This document shows positions 27,628 to 36,953 of a stretch of DNA of 64,000 nucleotides, piece after piece. Under the pieces are notes generated by a model. It was given only the letters and a program-made list of their open reading frames with translations. It had not been told where the DNA came from and ran no database searches. Made by a program: the position numbers and the translations under genes. This DNA comes from a bacterium (GTDB lineage: Bacteria; Bacteroidota; Bacteroidia; NS11-12g; UBA955), in assembly GCA_029945665.1 (NCBI GenBank), contig JAQSCZ010000096.1, positions 28,862-92,861 of the forward strand. The letters are read 5' to 3'. Within the stretch, counting starts at the first letter, position 1; every line of letters starts with the position of its first letter.

Positions 27628-28122
27628 ATGAAAAAAATTTTAACCATTGCTGCTGTTTTATTTCTATTCTCTTTTACCTTTCAATCGCAAGAATACAAGA
27701 TTGAGAATAATGAACTGATTCTGCCATCAACCATCGATTTCAAAAAAGGCACAAGTGAATTATTACCGGGCAGCGATTCAGCTTTAAACTATATAAAGTT
27801 ATACCTTAAAGAAAAAACCTACATTACTTTGTTGCGAATTGAAGGGCATACTGACAACTCAAACAAAGAGGAAATAAATCAAACGCTTTCAGAAAAAAGA
27901 GCGTTAGCCGTTGGTAAATGGTTTGAAAACCATGAGGTTGATTGCAACCGATTAATCTGCGTTGGATTTGGCAGTAGCAAACCCAAAGTTACTAATGAAA
28001 CAGCCGAAGGAAGAGCCTTAAACGAACGCATTTCAGTATACAATGTTGAGATGCGAAAAGTAAGAATCGGCGGTTTGCCAAGTGATGGCGGAGGTAAAAA
28101 AGCAGGGGATGCCTGCAAATAG
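27628..28122 (+). CDS. OmpA-family peptidoglycan-associated protein
   Basis: This 164-residue exported protein has a signal peptide ending near TFQSQ and an OmpA C-terminal domain over most of the rest: FKKGTSELLPGSDSALNYI, LRIEGHTDNSNKEEINQTLS with the diaminopimelate-binding Asp, KRALAVGKWF, and the Arg-containing GRALNERISVYNV. It has no beta-barrel and no lipobox, so it should be periplasmic and peptidoglycan-bound. Its own promoter separates it from the purN operon. The 3' end faces the DUF4249 gene with only 7 bases between stops. Confidence 0.87.
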   Translation: MKKILTIAAVLFLFSFTFQSQEYKIENNELILPSTIDFKKGTSELLPGSDSALNYIKLYLKEKTYITLLRIEGHTDNSNKEEINQTLSEKRALAVGKWFENHEVDCNRLICVGFGSSKPKVTNETAEGRALNERISVYNVEMRKVRIGGLPSDGGGKKAGDACK

Positions 28123-28129
28123 AAAAAGT

Positions 28130-28984
28130 TTATAGCAATGTATCTTTTACATTATAAACACCGCCTACCATTCCTAATCCATTTTTTACATTTGAAATCA
28201 AAATTATAGGGTCAGCTACAAAAAAACTGCTGTTGTTATAATCTCTCAATTGCTTTAAATAGTTGTAATAATCTTCCGAAAATGTTTTAATACTAATTTC
28301 AAACTTAGGCGTTCCACTTGCAGTATTGCCTTCTATTGAAGTTAATATTGTTTTTTGTTGACCATTAAAAGAAACGTCACTAAAAACATAAGCCCCATTA
28401 TCCAATTTTGTATTATTTAGAAAAACAATGTCATTCGATTTAATATCTAAAGGAAACCATTGTTTAATTCCATCGTCGTAATAGCGCACTGATAATTCGT
28501 AATAATTGTTGGTAGCCGCGTCATCATTAAATTTAATGGTTAATTGTCCGAATGGAAATCCAAGATTATCAATTCCAACAGAATCAACAAATTTAGAATT
28601 CGAAATAATGGTTGCTGGCACATTAACTTCTGCTACCGCTGGATTAAATCCGGAGCGCACTATATCTACCTTATATGATTTACCTTGTATAGGTTTATAG
28701 TTTATGGTGTAGAACCCATTGATGTATGTAAGATTGCCTATAAATGCATTGTTTTCATATAATTTGGCACTGGCATCCATTAACAAATATCCCGTAGAAT
28801 CTGTAACATTCAGTATTGGAATACTTCTACTAATTTCCACTTTGATTGTTGAATTGCTATTAAATTCACCATTGACAACAAGCTTTGAGGCATATTCACC
28901 AATGTTTAATTTTATTTCTTTCTCGCAGGAATAAAGCATTACGCTTAGGAGAAAAAGTATGCTAATTTTTTTGATGTAATTCAT
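28130..28984 (-). CDS. DUF4249 family lipoprotein (partner of a TonB-dependent receptor)
   Basis: This 284-residue lipoprotein has lipobox LYSC (Cys about 20) followed by EKEIKLNIG. The body fits DUF4249, a Bacteroidota family of beta-rich outer-membrane lipoproteins encoded directly after a TonB-dependent receptor (LVVNGEFNSNSTIKVEISRS, GVYNVKDTLL at the end). It lies 2 bases downstream of the receptor stop on the same strand, so the pair forms one operon. By analogy it may act as a surface accessory for ligand capture; the ligand is unknown. Confidence 0.85.
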   Translation of the reverse strand: MNYIKKISILFLLSVMLYSCEKEIKLNIGEYASKLVVNGEFNSNSTIKVEISRSIPILNVTDSTGYLLMDASAKLYENNAFIGNLTYINGFYTINYKPIQGKSYKVDIVRSGFNPAVAEVNVPATIISNSKFVDSVGIDNLGFPFGQLTIKFNDDAATNNYYELSVRYYDDGIKQWFPLDIKSNDIVFLNNTKLDNGAYVFSDVSFNGQQKTILTSIEGNTASGTPKFEISIKTFSEDYYNYLKQLRDYNNSSFFVADPIILISNVKNGLGMVGGVYNVKDTLL

Positions 28985-28986
28985 AT

Positions 28987-31491
28987 TTAAAATTTAGTGT
29001 AATAAGTAATACCAGGTATAAAACCTAAGAATGAAACTTGATATGCAGTGGGCGGTGGATTAGGGTTAGTGTTGGTTGGTGTGGGTGCATTGTTGACATA
29101 AACATAGGCTGGATTATTCCTAGCGAATACGTTATAAATTGAGATATTGTAACCAGATTCGGTTCCCCAAGTTCTATTTCTTACGCGTTTCAGTCCTACA
29201 TCAAATCTAAAGGTATTATTTAATCGATAATTATTTTTACCGGTATAATCATAAACAATATTACCGTTAATATCTCTGTACTTTCCAATAGGCAATGATT
29301 GAACATTCCCAGTAGAGAATACCATGTTTACGCTGATGCTATTTCTATCATCTATTTTTTGTTGAGCAACAATATTCACATAATGTCTTCTATCAAACTG
29401 GTAATAATAATCTAAGCCTCTGTTAACATTTGGTGCATTGCGCTTAGCCCATGAAAGTGTATAACTTATCCATCCATTAAAATCACCTCTTTTTTTATGC
29501 AAAAATGTTTCAACACCATAGCACCAACCTTTACCCATTACAACTTTATCTTCCCAACTTCTAGCGGTTGGATCGCCGTCAAACGAGGCTCCCTCCTTCA
29601 ATTCCAAAACACGGTTAAGCGCTTTATAATAAGCTTCTATTGACAATTCAATATTATGTTTATATGGTTTGGATATGCCTAAAGATATTTGTTGTGATCT
29701 TTGAGGCTGAATGGCCCCAGTAGCAGGCACCCATCGATCGGTAATATAAGAAGAAAAATTATTTTCTAATGAATGGATATTTTGATTCATTACGGTATAA
29801 CTTGCTTTCACCGCATACTCATTCTTTATTTTTGCGTTGAATGAAACCCTTGGCTCTATGAAAATAAAATTATTTTTTTGATAATTATAATTTACAAACC
29901 TTGCACCTACAGATAACTTCATGCGGTTATTAAGTCGTATTTCATCTTCAACATAAGCGGCATATTCGTTGCCAACAAGCACTCTTTTTGCACCTAAATT
30001 GGTATCCAATTGCTGCACATTATTGACTGTATACTTTAAATGATAGGTGCCAGGAACAAAACCTTTAATTGATACAGAGGCTCCAAAGTGTATCATATTT
30101 GTTTTATTGGCATTGTAATCAAAATCTGCTTTGGTGGTAAAGTCGCGTACAAAATTGTAATAATTAATGCTATAATCAGATTTCGCAACACCAGTGCTTG
30201 TATCCAAAACCGAAGATTCATAGATAATGTAATTGTTTCTATACTGAGAGAAACTGCCACTAAATGTAGCAAAAAGTGTTTGATTAATTACTTTGTTCAA
30301 TCGCACCGATCCAATAAAATTACCCCAATTTAAATCAGTACTTCTTGAACGGGTATTGTTAATTCCTTGACCATTTCGGCTATCTATTCGTTTGGTGTAA
30401 AATCGATCCCTACAATTAAAAATACTGAAAATTAATTTATTTCTATCATTGATTCGATGACATACTTTTAGGTTAAAATCATAAAGAGTAGGTATCAACT
30501 TATTTGAATCATTATTCCCCAACCTTGTAAATAAATCTAAGTAGGAACGTCTGCCCGCAAATGCAAAAGTTGTTCTACCATCGGCAGATAATGGCCCATT
30601 GAGTTCTAAACGAAATGCTAATAAACTTTGAGAAACAACACCACTTGCTTTGTTTGCATTTCCTTCTTTCATTGTGATATCAGTAATTGCGGACAATCTA
30701 CCACCGTTTTTTGCAGAAAATCCACTTTTAGTTAAATTAATACTATTAATACCGTCCGAATTAAATACAGAATAAAAACCAAATAAATGATTCATGTTAT
30801 AGATAGGTGTTCCATCGATTAATACTAAGTTTTGATCTTGCCCGCCTCCCCTAACATATAAGCCATTTGTTAATTCAGTGCCGGGCATTGCACCTGGCAA
30901 AAACTTCAACCCTCTGATGACATCAACCTCTCCAACAAGGCTTGGCATATTGCTAATTTGAAGGCCTGGAATTTCTACTATGCCATTCTCTATTCTATCA
31001 ATAATTTTTATATTTCTGCTCAATGCAAGTTGAATGATCTCGTCTATCGCTTTTGAATTTTTAATAGAAACCTTTTTTACTTTCACTTCTGCGGCAGTAT
31101 CTTCATCAGAATCAGAAACTTCAATTTCTGGTTCAGCTTTGGTTGCATTTTTAAAAGGATTAGTTTGGGCTTCATATTCATCGAGGGCTCTTAATTGAAC
31201 ATTTTGATGTTTGTTGCGATTAATCGCAGTTGTATCTATTTTAGCAGCAAATCCATCAAGTAAATACATTAAATTTTTTGTGCCATAAGGAATACTGAGT
31301 GCATAGTATCCTGAATTATTGGTAACACTGCCAACACCCGTTTGAGGGCAAAAAACATAGGCTCCAACCATCACCTCACCAGTTTCTTGGTTGAATACAA
31401 ATCCAGAAACTGTAAAACTCTGTCCATTTAATTGAACTGCATTGAGACAAAATGTTAATAACCCTGCTAAAAAAAATCTTTTAAACAACAT
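28987..31491 (-). CDS. TonB-dependent outer-membrane receptor with carboxypeptidase-regulatory-like domain
   Basis: This 834-residue outer-membrane transporter or receptor has a signal peptide (near LNGQ) and a CarboxypepD_reg-like domain at about 24-105 (SGFVFNQETGEVMVGAYVF, NNSGYYALSIPYG). An acidic linker at about 115-135 leads to the plug domain at about 165-290 (LPGAMPGTELTNGLYVRGGG, QNLVLIDGTPIYNMNHLFG). The C-terminal half is a barrel of alternating aromatic strands. No SusD gene accompanies it; instead a DUF4249 lipoprotein follows, which marks the non-SusCD type. The substrate cannot be inferred. A TATATTTG box sits upstream at 31508-31515 on the minus strand. Confidence 0.92.
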   Translation of the reverse strand: MLFKRFFLAGLLTFCLNAVQLNGQSFTVSGFVFNQETGEVMVGAYVFCPQTGVGSVTNNSGYYALSIPYGTKNLMYLLDGFAAKIDTTAINRNKHQNVQLRALDEYEAQTNPFKNATKAEPEIEVSDSDEDTAAEVKVKKVSIKNSKAIDEIIQLALSRNIKIIDRIENGIVEIPGLQISNMPSLVGEVDVIRGLKFLPGAMPGTELTNGLYVRGGGQDQNLVLIDGTPIYNMNHLFGFYSVFNSDGINSINLTKSGFSAKNGGRLSAITDITMKEGNANKASGVVSQSLLAFRLELNGPLSADGRTTFAFAGRRSYLDLFTRLGNNDSNKLIPTLYDFNLKVCHRINDRNKLIFSIFNCRDRFYTKRIDSRNGQGINNTRSRSTDLNWGNFIGSVRLNKVINQTLFATFSGSFSQYRNNYIIYESSVLDTSTGVAKSDYSINYYNFVRDFTTKADFDYNANKTNMIHFGASVSIKGFVPGTYHLKYTVNNVQQLDTNLGAKRVLVGNEYAAYVEDEIRLNNRMKLSVGARFVNYNYQKNNFIFIEPRVSFNAKIKNEYAVKASYTVMNQNIHSLENNFSSYITDRWVPATGAIQPQRSQQISLGISKPYKHNIELSIEAYYKALNRVLELKEGASFDGDPTARSWEDKVVMGKGWCYGVETFLHKKRGDFNGWISYTLSWAKRNAPNVNRGLDYYYQFDRRHYVNIVAQQKIDDRNSISVNMVFSTGNVQSLPIGKYRDINGNIVYDYTGKNNYRLNNTFRFDVGLKRVRNRTWGTESGYNISIYNVFARNNPAYVYVNNAPTPTNTNPNPPPTAYQVSFLGFIPGITYYTKF

Positions 31492-31507
31492 AAATAAATT
31501 GAAGATT

Positions 31508-31538
31508 CAAATATAGTTGATAATTAGAACCTCTTAAA
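31508..31538 (-). promoter_or_regulatory. Promoter of the TonB receptor/DUF4249 operon
   Basis: Minus-strand TTT (31536-31538), 20 bases, TATATTTG (31508-31515). The receptor ATG at 31491 follows 16 bases later. Confidence 0.55.
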
Positions 31539-31612
31539 ACTTTAAACTATAAATTTAAATAATAATTTGTGGAAAACCATAAAGCCAACATGCTTAAATT
31601 TGATTTAATATT

Positions 31613-32155
31613 TTGCTGTTAAAACACTATTTTATAATGTGCCTAACAATTGCAAACACTGGTGTATTAATGGCTAACTACCATGTTGACAGCAGTGTAG
31701 CAAAAGTCGACACGACAGATGTATTAAGGGGTCTTGACTTAAAGACAGTGCCTGACGTTTTAGTATTGCATAAAGTCGCTAAAAAATACATGGGCAAATG
31801 GCACTATTTATTTCTGGCAATAAAAATTGAGGAAAGTGGAAATACAGGTCATTATAGTTGGCTTTCAATTAACCACTACAACCTTTGTGGCATGCGTTTT
31901 CCTCGCAATAGACGAACTTATGCTATTTCTTCGACCAATACCAATTATGCTGTCTTTCGAAATTGGTTTGAGTGTATGCTAGATTTTAAAATGTACATCG
32001 ACAACATTGAAGAAAAGTTCATTAAAAAAAACAATCGACAGCCTAAAGATGAGATTGAAATGATCGACTATATGTTTAACTCATTTAATCATTTTACAAA
32101 ATGGAAACACGACATGCACATTTTGGTGAAATATGTGAAAAAAAAGTATAAATAA
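31613..32155 (+). CDS. Exported glucosaminidase-like (lysozyme-fold) protein
   Basis: This small exported protein of about 180 residues resembles the catalytic part of bacterial beta-N-acetylglucosaminidases of the lysozyme fold. The pattern IKIEESGNTGHYSWLSINHYNLCGM fits the E-S-G ... N-L-x-G signature with a candidate catalytic Glu, and YAVFRNWFECMLDFKMYI fits the A-x-F-x-x-W helix. The start is uncertain: TTG at 31613 gives a signal peptide with a basic residue, whereas ATG at 31637 gives a shorter, neutral one. A TAAATTTG box at 31595-31602 lies ahead of both. A role in peptidoglycan trimming is inference. The convergent YdcF gene begins with no gap after its stop. Confidence 0.6.
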   Translation: MLLKHYFIMCLTIANTGVLMANYHVDSSVAKVDTTDVLRGLDLKTVPDVLVLHKVAKKYMGKWHYLFLAIKIEESGNTGHYSWLSINHYNLCGMRFPRNRRTYAISSTNTNYAVFRNWFECMLDFKMYIDNIEEKFIKKNNRQPKDEIEMIDYMFNSFNHFTKWKHDMHILVKYVKKKYK

Positions 32156-32908
32156 TTACTCTTTTAGCCAGTATACCAGATAACCAAACCATTCCTTTAT
32201 TAGATATTCCGATTTTGCTAAAGCCTCAGCAGAAGGCACCAATAAATTATCTGGCGAATAATCCCGAATTGGTTTACTGTAGTAATTTGTTGCGAAATAA
32301 GCAATGCTATCTCTCTTGTTAAAACATAATTTGGCCCTCGGTAAGTGCCATGCGCTGCTTATTATCAATATACCCGATTTAATCTCCATAGAATCTAAAA
32401 TAGCTAAACTATATTTAGCATTTTCAGAAGTATTGCGACTTCTATTCTCAACTATAATTACCGAATCGGGCACGTGAATCGACAATAAATAGTCCCTAAC
32501 CGCATCGGCCTCTTTAACCGATTGATTCATAACACTCGCACTTCCACTGCTAATTAATATTCGTTTAATTTTGCCTTGATTATACAATTTTAGTGCTTGT
32601 AAGAACCGGTCGCTAGATTCAAAGAAAACAGTTTGACCTGTATTTAAATGGCGTGTTGAAAAACCCCCTAATACAATGCCAACGTTATAAACTGAATCAG
32701 GCTGCAACGTATCCTTGCTTTCATAGGTTTTTAAGGCTTCGTTGACCAAAAATCCATTGGAGCAGATAAACAAAATCAAAGTCGCAATTATTAGACGCCG
32801 TTTTCGTTTTAATTCATCTTTTGTAAAAATTGATCGCAATAAAATAAACACAACCCAAAACAAGGGCTTTATAAGAAATAGCAATATTTTTGACAGTATA
32901 AAAAACAT
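32156..32908 (-). CDS. YdcF/ElyC/SanA family (DUF218) membrane protein
   Basis: This 250-residue inner-membrane protein has two N-terminal hydrophobic segments (residues about 1-24 and 39-55) followed by a periplasmic DUF218 domain: GIVLGGFS, SSDRFLQALKLYNQGKIKRILISSG (quoted in part: SDRFLQALKLYNQG), ENRSRNTSENAKYS, and ISSAWHLPRAKLCF. Family members such as E. coli ElyC and SanA affect envelope integrity, but no reaction is firmly established. I moved the start from the TTG at 32929 to the ATG at 32908, because that TTG is the end of a TAATTTTG promoter box (32927-32934 on the plus strand). Confidence 0.83.
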   Translation of the reverse strand: MFFILSKILLFLIKPLFWVVFILLRSIFTKDELKRKRRLIIATLILFICSNGFLVNEALKTYESKDTLQPDSVYNVGIVLGGFSTRHLNTGQTVFFESSDRFLQALKLYNQGKIKRILISSGSASVMNQSVKEADAVRDYLLSIHVPDSVIIVENRSRNTSENAKYSLAILDSMEIKSGILIISSAWHLPRAKLCFNKRDSIAYFATNYYSKPIRDYSPDNLLVPSAEALAKSEYLIKEWFGYLVYWLKE

Positions 32909-32996
32909 TTTTGTCTGCAAATATGCCAAAATTACTGAATTATTTTATTGGATTAATTTTTGAATCTAAAGAAATACTTAATCTAATCAATTTAAT

Positions 32997-34799
32997 ATGA
33001 GTAAAACAGGTAGCATATCAGTCAATACAGAAAACATTTTCCCAATCATTAAGAAATTTCTTTACAGTGATCATGAAATATTTTTAAGAGAACTAGTATC
33101 CAATGCAACCGATGCCTGCAATAAATTAAAAACTTTAGCAAGCGTTGGTGAATTTAAAGGCGAGACAGGTGAATTTAAAATAAGTATCGCTTTAGATGAA
33201 ACAGCAAAAACAATTACCATTAGTGACAATGGTATTGGTATGACTGAGGAAGAAATTGAAAAATACATCAACCAATTGGCATTTTCAGGTGCCGAGGAAT
33301 TTGTAAAACTATACAAAGACAAAGCCGATGCCAATGTAATCGGTCATTTTGGATTGGGTTTTTACTCTGCATTCATGGTAGCATCGAATGTAGAAATTAA
33401 TACCCTTTCATACAAAGAAGGTGCTGAATCGGCGCATTGGACTTGCGATGGTAGCACCCAATTTACCATAGGAAAAGGTACTAGAACAGAACGCGGTACA
33501 GATATTATTTTGCATCTGGCAGAAGACAGTGCAGAGTTTGGTGAGAAGTTTAAGATTTCTCAATTATTGACCAAGTACTGTAAATTTTTACCAGTAGCTA
33601 TTGAATTTGATGGTAAAATAATCAATGAAGAAAAACCTTTGTGGTTAAACAAACCCACTGAGCTAAAAGATGAGGATTATATCAAATTTTATCAAACACT
33701 TTATCCTTTTGCACAACCACCTTTATTTTGGATCCATATCAATGTTGATTATCCATTTAATTTAACAGGTATTTTATATTTCCCTAAAGTTGAAAGTGCC
33801 ATAGAAGCAGATAAACATAAGGTTCAACTATACAGTAATCAAGTATTTGTTACAGATAATGTCAAAGATATTTTACCTGAATTTTTAATGCTTTTACATG
33901 GTGTTATAGATTCTCCAGATATTCCATTAAACGTTTCTAGAAGCAGTTTACAAAGCGATGGCAATGTGAAGAAAATTACCTCGCACATTACCAAAAAAGT
34001 AGCCGACAAGCTCAATGAATTATTTAAAGCAGATCGAGCTGATTTTGAAAGCAAATGGCCAAGCATTGATTTGTTTGTAAAATACGGCATGCTTAGCGAT
34101 GAGAAATTTGCAGAAAAAGCAAAAGAGTTTTGTTTGGTTGAAAGTACCGATGGTAAATTCAATACGATAAGCGAATTTGTTGATGGCATCAAATCAACTC
34201 AAACAGATAAAGATGGTAATACAGTTTTACTTTATACCAACCATTCAAACGACGAGTATAGCTATATAAAAGCTGCGACTAAAAAAGGCTATCAGGTAAT
34301 CAAATTAGAGGGTCCACTAGACAGTCATTTTACGGGCTATATAGAGCAACACAATGAAAAACTTCAATGTAAAAGAGTTGATGCTGAAGCTGTCGATCGC
34401 TTGATTCCTCAGGAAACTACCACTGTTGCACTTTTAAATGAAGATGAGTGTAAAGAATTGGTAACTTTATTTGAAAGCGCTAATCAGCAAACAGATTTAA
34501 AATTCAGCACCGAAAATCTGAATCCAGAAGATGCATTAATAACTATTACCGAAAGTGAGTATGATAGAAGAATGCGCGAAATGAGCAAAATGAATGGCTT
34601 TAAGATGTTTGGAAGTATGCCTTTGAGCTACAACGCAATTATCAATGCGAATCACTTAAAAGCTAAAAAACTTTTAACTGAAAAAGAGACATCCAAAGCA
34701 GTGGCAGAAAAAGCACTTAATTTAGCACTACTTTCAAAAGGAATGTTAAAAGGAGAGAAATTAAACCAGTTCATTCACGCTGAATTAGAAAATTTATAA
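32997..34799 (+). CDS. htpG: Molecular chaperone HtpG (Hsp90)
   Basis: This is the cytosolic ATP-dependent Hsp90 chaperone, 600 residues, slightly shorter than the E. coli protein. The GHKL ATPase motifs are present: LVSNATDACNKL at about 34-45 with the catalytic Glu just before (LREL), ISDNGIGM, and GHFGLGFYSAFMV. The middle domain keeps GVIDSPDIPLNVSRSSLQ. The C-terminal dimerisation domain is present (MREMSKMNGFKMFGSM), with no MEEVD-type tail, as expected in bacteria. There is no operon partner; the thioredoxin gene has its own promoter. No heat-shock promoter could be recognised. Confidence 0.96.
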   Translation: MSKTGSISVNTENIFPIIKKFLYSDHEIFLRELVSNATDACNKLKTLASVGEFKGETGEFKISIALDETAKTITISDNGIGMTEEEIEKYINQLAFSGAEEFVKLYKDKADANVIGHFGLGFYSAFMVASNVEINTLSYKEGAESAHWTCDGSTQFTIGKGTRTERGTDIILHLAEDSAEFGEKFKISQLLTKYCKFLPVAIEFDGKIINEEKPLWLNKPTELKDEDYIKFYQTLYPFAQPPLFWIHINVDYPFNLTGILYFPKVESAIEADKHKVQLYSNQVFVTDNVKDILPEFLMLLHGVIDSPDIPLNVSRSSLQSDGNVKKITSHITKKVADKLNELFKADRADFESKWPSIDLFVKYGMLSDEKFAEKAKEFCLVESTDGKFNTISEFVDGIKSTQTDKDGNTVLLYTNHSNDEYSYIKAATKKGYQVIKLEGPLDSHFTGYIEQHNEKLQCKRVDAEAVDRLIPQETTTVALLNEDECKELVTLFESANQQTDLKFSTENLNPEDALITITESEYDRRMREMSKMNGFKMFGSMPLSYNAIINANHLKAKKLLTEKETSKAVAEKALNLALLSKGMLKGEKLNQFIHAELENL

Positions 34800-34859
34800 A
34801 CATTGAACTCTCTATAAGTCAATAACCAAATTTGATGTTTAATATTGACTTGTGGATTT

Positions 34860-34867
34860 TAAATTTG
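34860..34867 (+). promoter_or_regulatory. Promoter -7 box of trxA
   Basis: TAAATTTG at 34860-34867, with a TTT 19 bases upstream (34838-34840). The leader of about 55 bases before the ATG at 34929 is AC-rich (CACACAAACAACAACAATAT) and unstructured, which favours translation without a Shine-Dalgarno sequence. Confidence 0.5.
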
Positions 34868-34928
34868 TACTGTAATAATAAAAAAGACTTTTTTTGAATA
34901 TTCAAATCACACAAACAACAACAATATA

Positions 34929-35255
34929 ATGGCAAAACATTTCACAGACGCAACTTGGGATTCTGAAGTATTAGGTTCAGACAAACCAGTATTAGTAGAT
35001 TTTTGGGCAGAATGGTGCGGACCATGCCGCATGATTGGCCCTTTGGTAGAAGAATTGGCTACAGAGTACGAAGGAAAAGCGTTAATTGGCAAACTTAATG
35101 TAGACGAAAATCCGGGTGTTGCAACCAAATATGGCATTCGTAGCATACCTACAATCCTTGTTTTTAAAGGTGGCGAGGTAGTCGATAAAATTGTAGGAGC
35201 AGTGCCTAAAAACATGCTTTCTCAAAAAATAGACGCTCAAATGGTTGTTTCGTAA
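34929..35255 (+). CDS. trxA: Thioredoxin
   Basis: This is a 108-residue cytoplasmic thioredoxin with the redox-active motif WCGPC (Cys 30 and Cys 33), the buried Asp region [12 protein letters not shown], and the cis-proline loop in [12 protein letters not shown]. There is no signal peptide, so it is the general cytosolic reductant. The gene is monocistronic: its own promoter precedes it and a strong hairpin terminator follows at 35273-35300. Confidence 0.96.
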   Translation: MAKHFTDATWDSEVLGSDKPVLVDFWAEWCGPCRMIGPLVEELATEYEGKALIGKLNVDENPGVATKYGIRSIPTILVFKGGEVVDKIVGAVPKNMLSQKIDAQMVVS

Positions 35256-35272
35256 GCAATCGTAAATTATTG

Positions 35273-35304
35273 AAAAGCGGAAATGAAAGTTTCCGCTTTT
35301 TTTA
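35273..35304 (+). terminator. Rho-independent terminator after trxA
   Basis: The stem AAAAGCGGAAA (35273-35283) pairs perfectly with TTTCCGCTTTT (35290-35300) around a 6-base loop, and a T-run follows. The T-run leads straight into the -7 box of the next gene, so the terminator and the next promoter are fused. Confidence 0.9.
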
Positions 35305-35306
35305 TT

Positions 35307-35314
35307 TAAATTTG
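35307..35314 (+). promoter_or_regulatory. Promoter -7 box of the DUF58 gene
   Basis: TAAATTTG ends 7 bases before the ATG at 35322. The expected transcription start falls within 1-3 bases of the start codon, so the mRNA should be leaderless or nearly so. Confidence 0.55.
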
Positions 35315-35321
35315 TATAAAC

Positions 35322-36224
35322 ATGACCCTTCAAGAAACCGCCTCTGCCTTTGATAATATCGACTTGTTAGCTTCGCAGGTTGTTGAAGGATTTATAACAG
35401 GGTTGCACCGAAGTCCTTTTCATGGTTTTTCAGTTGAATTTGCAGAACATAAAATTTACAACAAAGGTGAATCTACTCGCCATATCGATTGGAAGCTTTT
35501 TGGTAGAACCGATAAACTATTTGTAAAACGCTACGAGGAAGAAACCAACTTGCGTTGTGATTTGGTGCTCGACACCTCACCTTCTATGTTCTATCCTGAA
35601 GGCAGTTTATCCAAAATTAATTTTGGGGTTGTTGCCGCAGCTGTTTTAGCTAACCTAATGAAGAAGCAACGCGATGCTTTTGGACTTACTTTATTTGACG
35701 AACATATTCAATTGCAAACGGAAGTGCGGTCATCTGGCGCTCATTACAGACTCATTTTAAACAAACTGCAAGAAGTATTACAAATGAGACCATCACTAAC
35801 CAAAACTAACGTGGCAGACACTTTAAATACCATTGCAGAACAAATACACAGAAGAAGTTTAGTTGTAGTTTTTAGTGATATGTTTGATGACATCAATGAG
35901 AATGATGTTCTTTTTGATGCCCTTCAACATTTGAAATTCAGAAAGCACGAGGTTATTTTATTTCACATCACGGACGGTGATTCAGAGTTGGATTTTAATT
36001 TCGAAAACCGACCCTACAAATTTGTTGACAATGAATCGGGTGAAGAATTAAAACTTTTTCCAGAAGATGTGAAAGTAGAATACCTTAAACAAATGAATGC
36101 CTACCGAACTGCTTTAAAATTAAAATGCCAACAATACCGCATTGATTTTGCTGAAGCGGATACCCGCAAGGATTTTAGTCAGATATTGATGCCGTTTTTA
36201 GTGAAGCGTCAAAAAATGTTGTAA
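35322..36224 (+). CDS. DUF58 domain protein (vWA-like)
   Basis: This 300-residue cytoplasmic protein is a complete DUF58 member: an N-terminal part with FHGFSVEFAEHKIYNKGEST and the signature RHIDWKLFGRTDKLFVKRYEEE (quoted in part: HIDWKLFGRTDKLFVKRY), then a von Willebrand A-like fold with LVLDTSPSMFY, a MIDAS-type D-x-S-x-S motif. DUF58 genes usually sit beside MoxR ATPases and BatA/B genes, but none lies adjacent here, so the partner ATPase must be encoded elsewhere. A role in metal-dependent chaperoning or complex assembly is inferred from the family. Confidence 0.85.
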   Translation: MTLQETASAFDNIDLLASQVVEGFITGLHRSPFHGFSVEFAEHKIYNKGESTRHIDWKLFGRTDKLFVKRYEEETNLRCDLVLDTSPSMFYPEGSLSKINFGVVAAAVLANLMKKQRDAFGLTLFDEHIQLQTEVRSSGAHYRLILNKLQEVLQMRPSLTKTNVADTLNTIAEQIHRRSLVVVFSDMFDDINENDVLFDALQHLKFRKHEVILFHITDGDSELDFNFENRPYKFVDNESGEELKLFPEDVKVEYLKQMNAYRTALKLKCQQYRIDFAEADTRKDFSQILMPFLVKRQKML

Positions 36225-36227
36225 AAA

Positions 36228-36953
36228 CTATATCAAATCTGTAAACAGATTAACGCCTGCCGGACGCACTACATTAAATCCTTCGGCATATTTTACCCCA
36301 ATAAATCTTCCGAACTGAACCGAACGACCTTCGACATGTTGAAGAAAGGCGAGACTTGATATAGGGGTCTCAGGTTCTTTAGAATCCGGATTGAAAAATT
36401 GAGACTTAAAACACATCAAACTTTGTGTGCGTTCTTCCCAAAATTCTGTTACATCGATCACAAAATCGGGTTCTAAATAATTATCTTGAATGTATGCATA
36501 TACTGCATTTGGACGCCATGGTTTTAAATCATTGCCTTGCTCATCTTGTATTTCAACTTTTAGTAAACCAGCCAAAAAACAAGCATCTGCAACTAATCTA
36601 TGACCTTTGCCATGATCAGGATGTCGATCGCTGAATGCATTGCAAAGCACAATCTCGGGTTGGTATTTTCGGATACATTTAGCCACCGCTTTTAAGTTGG
36701 ATTCATTGTATTCAAAAAAACCATCCTTCAAGTCTAAATTCTCCCTTACGTCAAGTTGTAATATTTTACTGGCATTTGCAGATTCTATGGCTCTAATCTC
36801 AGCAGTTCCTCTAGTACCCAATTCGCCTCTTGTTAAATCAATTACACCCGTGGTTAATCCGCTTTTTTTGTGTTTAATCATGGTACCCGAAATGCCAATT
36901 TCAACATCGTCCGGATGAGCCGCAAAGGCCAATACATTAATTTTAGGGTGCAT
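36228..36953 (-). CDS. bshB1: Bacillithiol biosynthesis deacetylase BshB1
   Basis: BshB1 removes the acetyl group from GlcNAc-malate to give GlcN-malate, the second step of bacillithiol synthesis. It is a PIG-L/LmbE fold zinc deacetylase of 241 residues, with the metal- and catalysis-bearing AHPDD at 12-16, DLTRGELGTRGTAEIRAIE typical of the BshB1 clade, and FSDRHPDHGKGHRLV with further zinc ligands. It starts inside the 3' end of the DUF4294 gene (11-base overlap) and ends the mtaB-lgt-DUF4294-bshB1 operon. The presence of bacillithiol in this organism is thus likely, but bshA and bshC are not in the window. Confidence 0.92.
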   Translation of the reverse strand: MHPKINVLAFAAHPDDVEIGISGTMIKHKKSGLTTGVIDLTRGELGTRGTAEIRAIESANASKILQLDVRENLDLKDGFFEYNESNLKAVAKCIRKYQPEIVLCNAFSDRHPDHGKGHRLVADACFLAGLLKVEIQDEQGNDLKPWRPNAVYAYIQDNYLEPDFVIDVTEFWEERTQSLMCFKSQFFNPDSKEPETPISSLAFLQHVEGRSVQFGRFIGVKYAEGFNVVRPAGVNLFTDLI

